Below, one piece after another: positions 24,473 to 35,209 of a DNA stretch of 64,000 nt. The DNA is from Nevskiaceae bacterium (GTDB lineage: Bacteria > Pseudomonadota > Gammaproteobacteria > Steroidobacterales > Steroidobacteraceae): NCBI GenBank assembly GCA_024234075.1, contig JACKOV010000002.1, forward strand, positions 372,001-436,000, given 5' to 3'. Made by a program: the position numbers and the translations under genes. Under the pieces are notes generated by a model. The model searched no databases, had not been told where the DNA came from, and worked only from the letters and a program-made list of their open reading frames with translations. The first letter of the stretch is position 1, and every line of letters starts with the position of its first letter.

Positions 24473-24530
24473 TTCAGCTCTCACGTTAGACTGGCGGCAG
24501 TCTAACCGCCATTTCGCCCACGGAGTGTTC

Positions 24531-25721
24531 GTGTCGAATTCCGTTGTTGCCACCGGGGTTGCCGAACCCGTGGTCGTGGCCGCCAGCGCGGCCGCGCCGG
24601 CTGGCTTGCGCAGCGAGCTCCGTGGTTCCACCCTGCATCTCGAGCTGGTCGGCGACTGGCGGATCGCGGCGGTGGCCGCGCTGGAGCGTCAGCTCGATGC
24701 CCTGCCGCTGGCGGGGATCATGGAAGTCATGGTGCACACCACGGGAGCGACAGCACTCGATCTGTCCGGGGCCTGGCTGCTGCATCGCCTCGAGCTGCGC
24801 TTGCGTGCCGCCGCGATCGGCCTGCGCTGGGCGGACGGCCTGCCGGAACCGGTACAGCGGGTCGCCGCAACCCTCGGCCACGACGGTGATCCGGAGGCGA
24901 TGGCTGCCGCGGCACGGGTGGCGGCGCCGCTGCCGATGGCGGCGTTCGGTCGCGAAGTCGTCGCCTGGATGCTCGAGCTGCGCCGCGGCCTCGAGTTCAT
25001 CGGCAGGACCCAGGAGCGTTTCAACGCGGCGCTGCTGCAGCCGCGCTTGTGGCGGCCGATCTCGATCGCGCGACACGTCTATGACACCGGCATCACGGCA
25101 ATTCCGATCGTTTCGCTGATCGCGTTCCTGATCAGCGTGATCATCGCCTACATGGGCGCGCAGCAGCTGCTGAAGTTCGGCGCCGACGTCTTCGTCGTCG
25201 ACCTGGTCACGGTCGGCGTGCTGCGCGAGATGGGCGTGCTGTTGACGGCGATCATCGTCGCCGGGCGCTCGGGCAGCGCGTTCGCCGCCGAGATCGGTGC
25301 GATGCGGCTCAACGAGGAGGTCGATGCCCTGCAGGCGATCGGCGTCAATCCGATCGATGTGCTGGTGCTTCCGCGCGCCGTCGGCCTGGTGATCGCCATG
25401 CCGCTGCTGACGGTGATTGCCGACGCGGTCGGCCTCGCCGGCGGTGCACTGCTCTGCAGTTTCCTGCTGGACATGCCCTTGGTGCAGTATCTGCAGCGCA
25501 TGGACGAAGCGATCGCGCCGACCACGTTCTGGGTCGGTATCATGAAAGCGCCGGTGTTCGCACTGCTGATCGCCGCCTCGGGGGTGTACCGTGGCATGCA
25601 GGTGCGCGGTTCTTCGCGCGAGCTTGGCCGCTTGACCACGGTGGCGGTGGTGCAGTCGATATTCCTGGTGATCCTTGCCGATGCAGTGTTCGCGGTATTG
25701 TTCATGGAGCTCGACATCTGA
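24531..25721 (+). CDS. MlaE-type lipid ABC permease with N-terminal STAS-like domain
   Basis: 396 residues from a GTG at 24531, chosen for the CGGAG ribosome-binding site six bases upstream. Residues 1-130 (SELRGSTLHLELVGDWRIAAVAALERQL...GATALDLSGAWLLHRLEL) match a STAS/MlaB-like domain, which in E. coli is a separate protein. Residues 150-396 are the MlaE permease: ARHVYDTGITAIPIVSLIAFLISVIIAYMGAQQL, VGVLREMGVLLTAIIVAGRSGSAFAAEIG, LPRAVGLVIAMPLLT and the terminal VFAVLFMELDI. It is the inner-membrane channel of an MCE lipid transporter. It is followed by ATPase, MCE and lipoprotein genes, all overlapping. Confidence 0.93.
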   Translation: MSNSVVATGVAEPVVVAASAAAPAGLRSELRGSTLHLELVGDWRIAAVAALERQLDALPLAGIMEVMVHTTGATALDLSGAWLLHRLELRLRAAAIGLRWADGLPEPVQRVAATLGHDGDPEAMAAAARVAAPLPMAAFGREVVAWMLELRRGLEFIGRTQERFNAALLQPRLWRPISIARHVYDTGITAIPIVSLIAFLISVIIAYMGAQQLLKFGADVFVVDLVTVGVLREMGVLLTAIIVAGRSGSAFAAEIGAMRLNEEVDALQAIGVNPIDVLVLPRAVGLVIAMPLLTVIADAVGLAGGALLCSFLLDMPLVQYLQRMDEAIAPTTFWVGIMKAPVFALLIAASGVYRGMQVRGSSRELGRLTTVAVVQSIFLVILADAVFAVLFMELDI

Positions 25722-26527
25722 TGGACGCTGCGCAGGAGCCGGCCATCGAGGTGCATGGCGTCGTCAATCGCTTCGGTACCCAGGTGGTTCACGATGGTCT
25801 CGACATGTGCGTCGAGCCGGGTGAGGTGTTCGGCATCGTCGGCGGTTCGGGGTCCGGCAAGTCAGTGCTGCTGCGCACGATCCTCGGCTTGCACCGACCG
25901 CAGGCCGGCGCGGTGCGGGTGTTCGGGCGCGACTTGACGCGCCTCCGCGATCGCGAGCTTCGAGAGATCAAGGCGGGCTACGGCGTGACCTTCCAGGCCG
26001 GTGCGCTGTTCACCTCCCTGACGGTGCTGCAGAACGTGCAGCTGCCGATGGTCGAGCACCTGTCACTCGATCGCGAAGCGCTCGACGGGCTGGCGATGCT
26101 CAAGCTGCGGCTGGTGGGCCTGCCGGTCGACGCGGCATTCAAGTATCCCTCGCAGCTTTCGGGCGGCATGATCAAGCGTGCCGCCCTGGCGCGAGCCCTG
26201 GCGCTCGACCCGCAGCTGCTGTTCCTCGACGAGCCGACCGCGGGCCTCGACCCGATCAGTGCTGCCGATTTCGATGCGCTGCTCATCGGCTTGCAGCGCC
26301 AGCTTGCGCTCACAGTGGTGATGATCACCCACGATCTGGACACGATTTTCCGAACCTGCAATCGTGTTGGGGTCATCGTGGACCGCAAGATGATTACCGA
26401 CGACCTGCAAGGCATCGTGGCCAACCCGCATCCATGGATCCAGTCGTACTTCCACGGCGACCGCGCGGCACGCTTTGGCCAGCACGACCGCGCGGCGCAG
26501 CCGGACGGGCAACAGCATGGAGCGTGA
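25721..26527 (+). CDS. MlaF-type ABC ATPase
   Basis: 268 residues; its ATG overlaps the permease stop. Walker A FGIVGGSGSGKSVLLRTIL, Q-loop GVTFQAGALFTSLTVLQNV, signature QLSGGMIKRAALARALAL, Walker B LLFLDEPTAGLDPISAADFD and the H-loop ITHDLDTIF are intact. It powers phospholipid movement by the MlaE-type permease. The C-terminal tail (FHGDRAARFGQHDRAAQPDGQQ) is polar and overlaps the start of the MCE gene by 11 bp. Confidence 0.94.
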   Translation: MDAAQEPAIEVHGVVNRFGTQVVHDGLDMCVEPGEVFGIVGGSGSGKSVLLRTILGLHRPQAGAVRVFGRDLTRLRDRELREIKAGYGVTFQAGALFTSLTVLQNVQLPMVEHLSLDREALDGLAMLKLRLVGLPVDAAFKYPSQLSGGMIKRAALARALALDPQLLFLDEPTAGLDPISAADFDALLIGLQRQLALTVVMITHDLDTIFRTCNRVGVIVDRKMITDDLQGIVANPHPWIQSYFHGDRAARFGQHDRAAQPDGQQHGA

Positions 26528-27452
26528 AGCCAAGTACGCTGCGGTCGGCGCATTCGTGATCCTGGTGGTCACGATGGCGGCGGCGTTCGTCTACTGGTAT
26601 GCGGACAGTCGCGATGCGCGCGCCTACACGCGCTACGAGGTTTACTTCGACGGCTCGGTAAGCGGCTTGACGGTCGGCAGCACGGTGCGCTACCTCGGGG
26701 TCGATGTTGGCCGTGTCCGGACCATGCGCATCGACCCGCGTTCTGCGACCCGCGTGCAGGTGATCGTCGACATCGATTCGAGCGCGCCGGTCTCGAAGGA
26801 AACGGTTGCCGAGCTGTCGCTGCAGGGCGTGACCGGCCTGCTGTACATCGATCTGCTCGGCCGTGCCGGACCGAAGCGGCTCTCCCCGCCGGTGCCGAGC
26901 GAGCACTATCCGGTGATCCGCTCGGTACGCTCGAACTTCGACGCATTTCTCGCGACCCTGCCCGAGGTGGTGGCAAGCGCCAACGAGGTCGCACGCCGAT
27001 TGACGCTGGTGCTGTCGGACCAGAACATCCATGCAATCGCCGAAATGACCGCCAACCTCGGCCAGGCGAGCCGAGCCTTGCCGGGGACGATGTTCGAGGT
27101 CAACCGGCTGATTCGCGACTTGCGCAGCATGTCCGAGGATCTGACCGTGGTGGCTGCGACCCTGCGTTCCACCACGGATGGCGCCGGGCCGCAGATCGTG
27201 ACGGCGCTCGAGCGGATACGCACCGTCGCCGACAACCTGGTGAGTGCGACGGCAAAATTCGACCGCATGGTCGAAGACAACAGTGCCGATCTGCGCAGCT
27301 TCACCCGCGACGGGCTGCCGGAACTCGAACGTCTGCTGCGCGACAGTCGCAACGCCGCGGTCGAGGTACAGGGGCTGGCGCGCTCGCTGCGCGACGATCC
27401 GTCGCAGCTCATCTACCAGCCGCCGGCGCGTGGCACGGAGATTCCCCGATGA
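26517..27452 (+). CDS. MCE-domain periplasmic lipid-binding protein (MlaD-like)
   Basis: 311 residues from the ATG at 26517. One N-terminal membrane anchor (AAVGAFVILVVTMAAAFVYWYA) precedes the MCE domain (YEVYFDGSVSGLTVGSTVRYLGVDVGRV...VQVIVDIDSSAPV...ELSLQGVTGLLYIDLLG, about residues 38-125). A helical region follows (about 140-300) with long amphipathic heptad-like stretches, and the protein ends LIYQPPARGTEIPR. It is longer than E. coli MlaD and resembles MCE proteins that form a needle or act with an outer-membrane lipoprotein. It is part of the four-gene transporter operon. Confidence 0.93.
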   Translation: MEREAKYAAVGAFVILVVTMAAAFVYWYADSRDARAYTRYEVYFDGSVSGLTVGSTVRYLGVDVGRVRTMRIDPRSATRVQVIVDIDSSAPVSKETVAELSLQGVTGLLYIDLLGRAGPKRLSPPVPSEHYPVIRSVRSNFDAFLATLPEVVASANEVARRLTLVLSDQNIHAIAEMTANLGQASRALPGTMFEVNRLIRDLRSMSEDLTVVAATLRSTTDGAGPQIVTALERIRTVADNLVSATAKFDRMVEDNSADLRSFTRDGLPELERLLRDSRNAAVEVQGLARSLRDDPSQLIYQPPARGTEIPR

Positions 27453-28093
27453 AGGCTGCCTGGTCCGTTGCTCTGGCGTTGCTACTGGTCGTCGCGCTTG
27501 CCGGCTGCTCGGGTCTGCGCAGCCAGGTGCCCGAGACTGTGAACTACGTGTTGCATGCACCGCTGGCGGGCGAGCCGGTGCCGGCGTCGGCGGCAGCGCC
27601 GTCGGGCCCGCTGAGCAGCCGTGCTTTGAAAGTGGCGCCCGTGGTCGCGCAGCCCGGCTATGACGGTGACCGCATCCTGCTGCTCGGCGCAGATCGCAGC
27701 CTGGGCTATTTTGCGGCCAGCCGCTGGGTCGAGCCCTTGCCGGCCATGGTCGGCACACTGGCCGTCGAGATGCTGCGCGATACTGCCGCGTTGCGCAGCG
27801 TGCTCGACGAGGCAGCGCCATTCGTTGCCGACTATCGCCTGCGGCTGACGATCCGGCGTTTCGACGCCGAGTATCCGTCACCGGGCCGGTCGCCACGGAT
27901 CACGGTCAGCCTGGCCGGAACCGTGGCGCGTGCCGATCGCGCGATCCTCGAGAACTTCGTGGTGCAGGCGCAGGTCGAGGCGAGCGCCGACCGGATGACG
28001 GCGGTGGTCACTGCGTTCGAGCAGGCTGCGCAACGGGCGCTCGGGGAAGCCGTGCAGCGGACGCTGGGGGTCCTACAGACCGCCAGCGACTGA
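27449..28093 (+). CDS. ABC-type transport auxiliary lipoprotein (PqiC/YmbA-like)
   Basis: 214 residues with a lipoprotein signal peptide (MKAAWSVALALLLVVALAGCSG; lipobox LAGC, lipidated cysteine at residue 20). The mature region contains the auxiliary-lipoprotein pattern VAPVVAQPGYDGDRILLLGADRSLGYFAASRWVEPLPAMVGTLAVEML and YRLRLTIRRFDAEYP. Such lipoproteins sit at the outer membrane end of MCE transporters (as PqiC does for PqiAB). It replaces the soluble MlaC carrier, which is absent. It overlaps the MCE gene by 4 bp and is the last gene of the operon. Confidence 0.88.
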   Translation: MKAAWSVALALLLVVALAGCSGLRSQVPETVNYVLHAPLAGEPVPASAAAPSGPLSSRALKVAPVVAQPGYDGDRILLLGADRSLGYFAASRWVEPLPAMVGTLAVEMLRDTAALRSVLDEAAPFVADYRLRLTIRRFDAEYPSPGRSPRITVSLAGTVARADRAILENFVVQAQVEASADRMTAVVTAFEQAAQRALGEAVQRTLGVLQTASD

Positions 28094-28314
28094 CTGAGCC
28101 CGTGTCCGGCCGCAACGGAGTGCGCTACCGCACAAAGCCGGCTTTCATTCGGTTGCCGCTGACACCGGTTGTTGCTGTCGGCCTACATCATGCGCTTCCA
28201 GGACTCGTCCAGTGGTCGTTCAGGTTGGCATACAGGGCGCATTGGGGTGATGATGACCTCGACCATTGCTCAACCGCAGACAACAACTGAGCCAACGAAC
28301 GAAGGAGTTACGGT

Positions 28315-28581
28315 ATGGGCTTCATTATTTGGCTGGTAGTGGGTGGCGTCGTCGGCTGGATCGCCTCGCTGATCATGCAGCGCGATGCCCAGCAGGGAAT
28401 CTTCCTGAACGTGATCGTCGGCATCGTCGGCGCTTTCCTCGGCGGCCTGCTGATCAGCCCGCTTATAGGCGTCGCAACGATCAATCAAGGTATCAGCATA
28501 CCCAGCATCCTCGTATCGCTCGGTGGTGCGGTGATATTGCTGGCGATCATCAATTTCTTCACCAGAGGTCGCGCGCGCTGA
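28315..28581 (+). CDS. GlsB/YeaQ/YmgE-family stress-response membrane protein
   Basis: 88 residues, three hydrophobic segments: MGFIIWLVVGGVVGWIASLIM, FLNVIVGIVGAFLGGLLISPLIG and IPSILVSLGGAVILLAIINFFTRG. A strong AAGGAG ribosome-binding site lies 8 bp upstream. This transglycosylase-associated/GlsB family of tiny inner-membrane proteins is linked to stress responses, often under RpoS, but has no known biochemical activity. The 221 bp upstream show no coding potential and presumably hold its promoter. Confidence 0.93.
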   Translation: MGFIIWLVVGGVVGWIASLIMQRDAQQGIFLNVIVGIVGAFLGGLLISPLIGVATINQGISIPSILVSLGGAVILLAIINFFTRGRAR

Positions 28582-28620
28582 TACGGCGGGTCGTCGTTGT
28601 CAGCGCGGGGAAACGGTACT

Positions 28621-28762
28621 GAAGAGTCTCTGCGCGGGACGGTGGTGCAAGCCGGAGAGGGCCCACGTGCAAGAGGTCTTGCGCGCGGCGTAGCGCGCCA
28701 GGACGGCGCGCTCCGAGGCTCGCATGGATGCGTCTTCCGGCCGTCCGCGCGCAAAGACTCTT
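28621..28762. repeat. 142-bp element with 22-bp terminal inverted repeats
   Basis: The left arm (28621-28642, beginning GAAGAGTCTCTGCGCG) and the reverse complement of the right arm (28741-28762, TAAGAGTCTTTGCGCG) agree except for the first base, one mismatch and one single-base bulge, closing on GGACGG. Inside, CCGGA (28652-28656) can pair with TCCGG (28736-28740), and GCAAGA/TCTTGC (28669-28682) makes a small hairpin. No open frame is convincing here. It may be a MITE-like remnant or a large structured RNA after glsB. It fills most of the 263-bp gap between the GlsB-type and phospholipase D genes. Confidence 0.55.
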
Positions 28763-28844
28763 ACACTCCAGGACCGCGACGCCTGGCACCCTCCGTATCA
28801 ACCGCCAGCCACACCAATCCCGAGAGTGGCCGTGTGATCGGGCC

Positions 28845-30545
28845 TCAGAACGTCGATAGCCCCGTAGCCTCCATGATCCGGTAGGCCCAATAGCTGGACT
28901 GCCGGGGATCGGCGAAGGTGCCGAAATCGGCGGTGTACTCGATGCCGGCGGGGGCGCGGTTGCTCCACAGGGTTTCGAACCAGTGGTCGAGGGCCTGAAC
29001 GAGGGCGGTCGAGCTGGCGGCTTCGATGGCAAGGTTTGCTTCGAGGTTGTAATCGCCGAGGTTGCGGCGGGTGAGGTTGGCCGAACCGAGGGTGAGCCAG
29101 CTGCGATCACCGGCGCGCACCATCACGAGCTTGGGATGGAACTGCTCGCCGTGGGTGCGATACCAGCGCACCTTGATCGCGCCGTCGCTGCGCGAGACCA
29201 GCTCGGAGGCGACGGGGCGGTTCGGCAGGCCGCTTTTGGTGCGGCCGAAGGCGTCCTTGTTCGGGTCGAGCAGGAGGCGCAGTTCGACGCCGCGCCGAGC
29301 GGCGGCCAGCAGGGCCTCGATGAGATCGCGGTCCGAGAGGTAGAACATCGCGATGTCGATGCGCTCGCCGGCACGGGCGGCGGCAAGCTGCTCGAGGAGA
29401 CTGTCCTGGATCGCACCTTCGGTCAGCACCCGTGCGCGCACCGTGGATGTCGATGGGGACGCGGGCGTGGATGCCGACACCGACACCGGCGCCGGCATCG
29501 ATGAGGGCACGGGCGCAGATGCATCACGCGCGGAGTGGACTGCAGCGGCGACGGGAGCGGCTGGGCTTGCTGCTGCGGCGGGATCCAGCGGCAGGGCAGG
29601 GCCGCGCCAGCCGGAGAAGCGCGCGATCTCGAGTTCGCTCTCGAGCAAGGGACGCAAGGCTTCGCCGCGTATCTCGAGCGCCAGGTTCGAGTGTCCGCTG
29701 CTGGCATCGTGCGGATTGGCCGAGCTGACGATTCCGACCAGGCTGCGGGGGCTACTGCCATCGTCGGCGATCAGTACCTTGCGATGGTTCGCCTTGAAGT
29801 TCAGCAGCCGTGCCCAGGCGCGGAAGCCGACCGGCGCGGCGCCGGCGTCGAACGGATGGGGCAGCCAGCCGGCGCCGCCGGCGCGGCCGTCCCACCAGTC
29901 GATGGCCAGCCGCCACAGGCCGGACCAGACGGGATTCGAGTCGCGCAGCCGATCAAGATCGGTGCGCACGATCTCGACGCCGGCCGCTTCGAGCAGGTCC
30001 AGTTGCGACGACGGTGCGCCACCGTAGACGTCGTTGATCGGGTCGGTGATGAACAGGATCCGCACGGCCGGATGAGCGCGCCTGGCGGCGAGCAGTGCCT
30101 CGGTCAATTGCTGCGACAGCGGGCGCAGCGGGGTCATGGGCAGGGTTTCGCCGGCATCCGTGCCGGACAGGCCTTGGTGGTTGTTGAACAGGAACTGGTC
30201 GAGCACGACGAAATGTCGGGCATCGGCGATCAGGCGCAGGCTTTCGTCGAAGATCTGCTGTTGCACGATCGGCTGCCCATAAGCGTCGGCCGTGGTCAGA
30301 TCGATCAACGGCCGGATCTCGTCGGCGGGCAAGGGCTGCCAGTCGCCGGCCACGTGCAGGCCTGGCGGCAGGGGCTTGAACATGTGCCAGGTGCCGAGTC
30401 CCGCCCAGCCGGCCAGCAGCAGCCACCAGATCGTGCGCAGCGCCCGGCGTCCCCGGCCGCGGCCGCGACGGTCGTGATGGCGGGCCGGCCCCCGCCAGGG
30501 ATCGTCGGTAGGCGCGTCGGGCGGTGGCGCGGGCGCGTCGATCAT
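28845..30545 (-). CDS. Phospholipase D-family protein (two HKD motifs)
   Basis: 566 residues. A basic cytoplasmic start precedes one membrane helix (ALRTIWWLLLAGWAGLGTWHMF, about residues 35-56), so the catalytic part is probably periplasmic. Two PLD repeats are present: FKANHRKVLIADDG (HxK), and FHPKLVMVRAGDRSWLTLGSANLTRRNLGDYNLEANL (HxK with the downstream S-x-N). A Ser/Pro/Ala-rich linker (PVSVSASTPASPSTST) separates the halves. PLD-family members include cardiolipin synthases, phospholipases and nucleases. The mixed spacing and membrane anchor favour a phospholipid-acting transphosphatidylase or lipase, but the substrate is not settled by sequence. Confidence 0.85.
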   Translation of the reverse strand: MIDAPAPPPDAPTDDPWRGPARHHDRRGRGRGRRALRTIWWLLLAGWAGLGTWHMFKPLPPGLHVAGDWQPLPADEIRPLIDLTTADAYGQPIVQQQIFDESLRLIADARHFVVLDQFLFNNHQGLSGTDAGETLPMTPLRPLSQQLTEALLAARRAHPAVRILFITDPINDVYGGAPSSQLDLLEAAGVEIVRTDLDRLRDSNPVWSGLWRLAIDWWDGRAGGAGWLPHPFDAGAAPVGFRAWARLLNFKANHRKVLIADDGSSPRSLVGIVSSANPHDASSGHSNLALEIRGEALRPLLESELEIARFSGWRGPALPLDPAAAASPAAPVAAAVHSARDASAPVPSSMPAPVSVSASTPASPSTSTVRARVLTEGAIQDSLLEQLAAARAGERIDIAMFYLSDRDLIEALLAAARRGVELRLLLDPNKDAFGRTKSGLPNRPVASELVSRSDGAIKVRWYRTHGEQFHPKLVMVRAGDRSWLTLGSANLTRRNLGDYNLEANLAIEAASSTALVQALDHWFETLWSNRAPAGIEYTADFGTFADPRQSSYWAYRIMEATGLSTF

Positions 30546-30558
30546 GGGGGGATTCTAG

Positions 30559-32568
<2,010 letters not shown>

Positions 32569-32578
32569 CGGCGCGTGC

Positions 32579-35110
32579 TCAGGCGCTGAGCGAGGATTGT
32601 CCGGGCGCAGGCAGCAGCGAAGCGTAGGGGATGACCCCCGATTCCTGGCGCAGCATCAACAGGCGCAGTTCGTCCGCGGTCAGCGTTTCGCCGAACAGGC
32701 GCCCCTGGCCGTAGTGGCAGTTGCGCGACCGCAGGAAGTCGAGATGCTTGACCGATTCGATGCCCTCGGCGATGACGTCCATGCCGAGATTGCGGCCCAT
32801 CTCGATTATGGTGCGTACGATGGTCGCATCGTTCTCGTCTTCACCGACGTCGCGGACGAAGGACTGGTCGATCTTCAGCGTGCCGATCGGGAATTGCTGC
32901 AGCGCCGACAGCGAGGAATAGCCGGTGCCGAAGTCGTCGATCGACAGATGCAGGCCCATCGCATACAGCTCGTCGAGCAGCTTCAGCGTGCGCTTCTGGT
33001 CGGCCATCAAGGTGGTCTCGGTGATCTCCAGCTCGAACGCGGTTGGTGAGACGGCGTGTTTGCGGAACACCGAGCGACAGCGCAGGATGAAGCTCGCCTG
33101 GCGCAACTGCTTCAGCGACAGGTTTAGCGAAATGCGTCCGGGGTTGCGGATCTCGTCGAGCATCCGCCGGTAGTCCATGCAGACGCGGTTCAGCACCCAC
33201 TCGCCGATTTCCAGGATCAGGTTGGTCTCTTCCGCCAGCGGAATGAACTGCGAGGGCGAGATGTCGCCCTGGCCGGGAATGCGCCAGCGCAGCAGTGCCT
33301 CGGCGCCGATGATCCGGCCGTTGCGCAGGTCGACCTTCGGCTGGTAGCGCACCACGAACTCGTCGCGCTCGAGCGCGCGGCGCAGTTTGCTCTTCAGCAT
33401 CAGCCGCTCGACCGCGGCCGCGTTCATTTCCGGCACGTAGAACGAGAAGGTGTTGCCGCCACTCTGCTTGGAGGCGTACATCGCCGCGTCGGCATTGCGG
33501 ATCAGGTCGATCACGTTCTCGGCATCGCTGGGCGAGAGGGCGATGCCGATGCTCGCGGTCAGGAACACCTCTTCCTGGTTGACGTTGTAGGCGGCGCCGA
33601 CTTCGTCGAGGATCGAGCGTGCCAGGTGCGCGATCGGGCCGCGGTTGTCGGCTGCGGCCGGCAGGCCGTCGATGAACACCGCGAACTCGTCGCCGGCCAG
33701 GCGGCCGGCGACGGCTTCCTTGGGCACGATCCGGGTCAGCCGCTCCGACAGCACCTCGAGCGCACGGTCGCCGGCGGAATGGCCGAAGGTGTCGTTGACC
33801 TCCTTGAAGCCGTCCATGTCGAGATAGAGCAGTGCGACACCGGTGCCGTTCCTGGTGCCGCGCGCAATGGCTTGTTGCAGCAGGTGCTGGAACTGCATCC
33901 GGTTAGGGATCTTGGTCAACGCGTCGTAGCGGGCGAGATAGCGGATGCGACGCTCGGCTCGTTTGCGGTCGGTGATGTTGCGGGCGACGAAAATCACGCC
34001 CTGGAACTGCGGATCGTCGTTGGCGATCGGCGAGCCGGTAATCGACACCGGGATCGTCTGGCCTTGGCGGTTGCGCACCAGCGTCTCGCGCGTGTCGTTC
34101 GAAGCGTGCTGCAGGTCGAAGGCAAGGCGTTCCGATTCGTCGAGCATCGAGGCAATGCCCTTGCCGATCAGTTCCTCCTCGGCGTAGCCGAGCAGCCGGC
34201 AGGCCGCGAAGTTCGCGACCTTGATGACGCCGTCCGGTGACGTCACGAACACAGCGTCGGTCATGCTGCCGAGCACGCTGTTGAGGTAGTCCTTGGTGAT
34301 CGTCGTCTGCCGCAGGCGCTGGCGCAGGCGTTCCAGCGTGCCCTGCAGGTTGCCGAGCTCGTCCTGGCTGGTGACATCCACCGGCCGTGAATAGTCGCCA
34401 TGGCCGAGCCGCTCGGTGCTGCGCACCAGGCCGGCGATCGATGCGGTGATGCGGCCGCCCAGCGAGCGGGCGACCAGCACCGCGGCCAGGATGCCCAGCA
34501 AGGCGATCGCCAGTATGCCGAGGCCGAGGTCGCGGATCTGGCGCTGTTGGGCAGCGGTCAGTGGGTTGAGGGGGCCGGTGGGAGCGACGTCGGCCGCCGT
34601 GGGTCCGCGCAACTCGACGCGGGCTTCACCCAGTGCGTGCGGCGTATGCGCACCGGGGATCGATTCGAGCCGGGTGCGCACCGGTGCGACTGCGCTGCCG
34701 ACCGGCCGCGACGTGTCGTCGAGCGCATGATGCACGGCAAACTGCACGCGACCTTCGGTGTCGATGATCACCAGCGACAGCAGACTGGCATCGTCGGTGA
34801 GCGGCTGCAGGCGTCGTGCGATGTCGCCACGGTCGCGTTGCGCCAACGCTGGCGCGACCAGCGCGGCGGCGGCGGTGGCCACGCTCTCGGCCCGCAGCGC
34901 TGTCTCGCGTTCCAGCAGCGCGTGGCTGGTCTCGGCGGAGACACGCGCAAGCACCACGCGATCCTGGATGGCATGGTACCAGAACAGTCCGCCCACCACC
35001 GCCACGATGCCGAGCGTGACGAGCAATGAAGCCAGGACGAATCTTTTTTGCAGGCCGATGCTCCGCACGTTGGGCCCGCGGCGTCCGACCGTAGGCGGCG
35101 CGGCGGGCAT
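32579..35110 (-). CDS. PAS-GGDEF-EAL membrane sensor (cyclic-di-GMP metabolism)
   Basis: 843 residues. Two membrane helices (about 23-45 and 198-218) frame a periplasmic sensor region of about 150 residues. Then come HAMP (ITASIAGLVRSTERLGHGDYSRPVDVTSQDELGNL), PAS (YLNSVLGSMTDAVFVTSPDGVIKVANFAACRLLGYAEEEL), GGDEF (about 400-570) and EAL (about 580-830). The cyclase motif reads AGDEF (GRLAGDEFAVF), a one-residue departure that can remain active. The phosphodiesterase core is intact: GAEALLRW, ELEITETTL, SIDDFGTGYSSL and IDQSFVRDV. It probably turns over c-di-GMP in response to an envelope or external signal. The start at 35110 may be one of several; the family core is unaffected. Confidence 0.92.
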   Translation of the reverse strand: MPAAPPTVGRRGPNVRSIGLQKRFVLASLLVTLGIVAVVGGLFWYHAIQDRVVLARVSAETSHALLERETALRAESVATAAAALVAPALAQRDRGDIARRLQPLTDDASLLSLVIIDTEGRVQFAVHHALDDTSRPVGSAVAPVRTRLESIPGAHTPHALGEARVELRGPTAADVAPTGPLNPLTAAQQRQIRDLGLGILAIALLGILAAVLVARSLGGRITASIAGLVRSTERLGHGDYSRPVDVTSQDELGNLQGTLERLRQRLRQTTITKDYLNSVLGSMTDAVFVTSPDGVIKVANFAACRLLGYAEEELIGKGIASMLDESERLAFDLQHASNDTRETLVRNRQGQTIPVSITGSPIANDDPQFQGVIFVARNITDRKRAERRIRYLARYDALTKIPNRMQFQHLLQQAIARGTRNGTGVALLYLDMDGFKEVNDTFGHSAGDRALEVLSERLTRIVPKEAVAGRLAGDEFAVFIDGLPAAADNRGPIAHLARSILDEVGAAYNVNQEEVFLTASIGIALSPSDAENVIDLIRNADAAMYASKQSGGNTFSFYVPEMNAAAVERLMLKSKLRRALERDEFVVRYQPKVDLRNGRIIGAEALLRWRIPGQGDISPSQFIPLAEETNLILEIGEWVLNRVCMDYRRMLDEIRNPGRISLNLSLKQLRQASFILRCRSVFRKHAVSPTAFELEITETTLMADQKRTLKLLDELYAMGLHLSIDDFGTGYSSLSALQQFPIGTLKIDQSFVRDVGEDENDATIVRTIIEMGRNLGMDVIAEGIESVKHLDFLRSRNCHYGQGRLFGETLTADELRLLMLRQESGVIPYASLLPAPGQSSLSA

Positions 35111-35209
35111 CCCCTCTGTGGTGTGTCGAGGCTTGAACCCCGTTATCCTTCAGGATATTACCCCGGCCTCTGGCCAGCCCACCACAGTCGAGAACGTTTA
35201 CGCCCGCAC

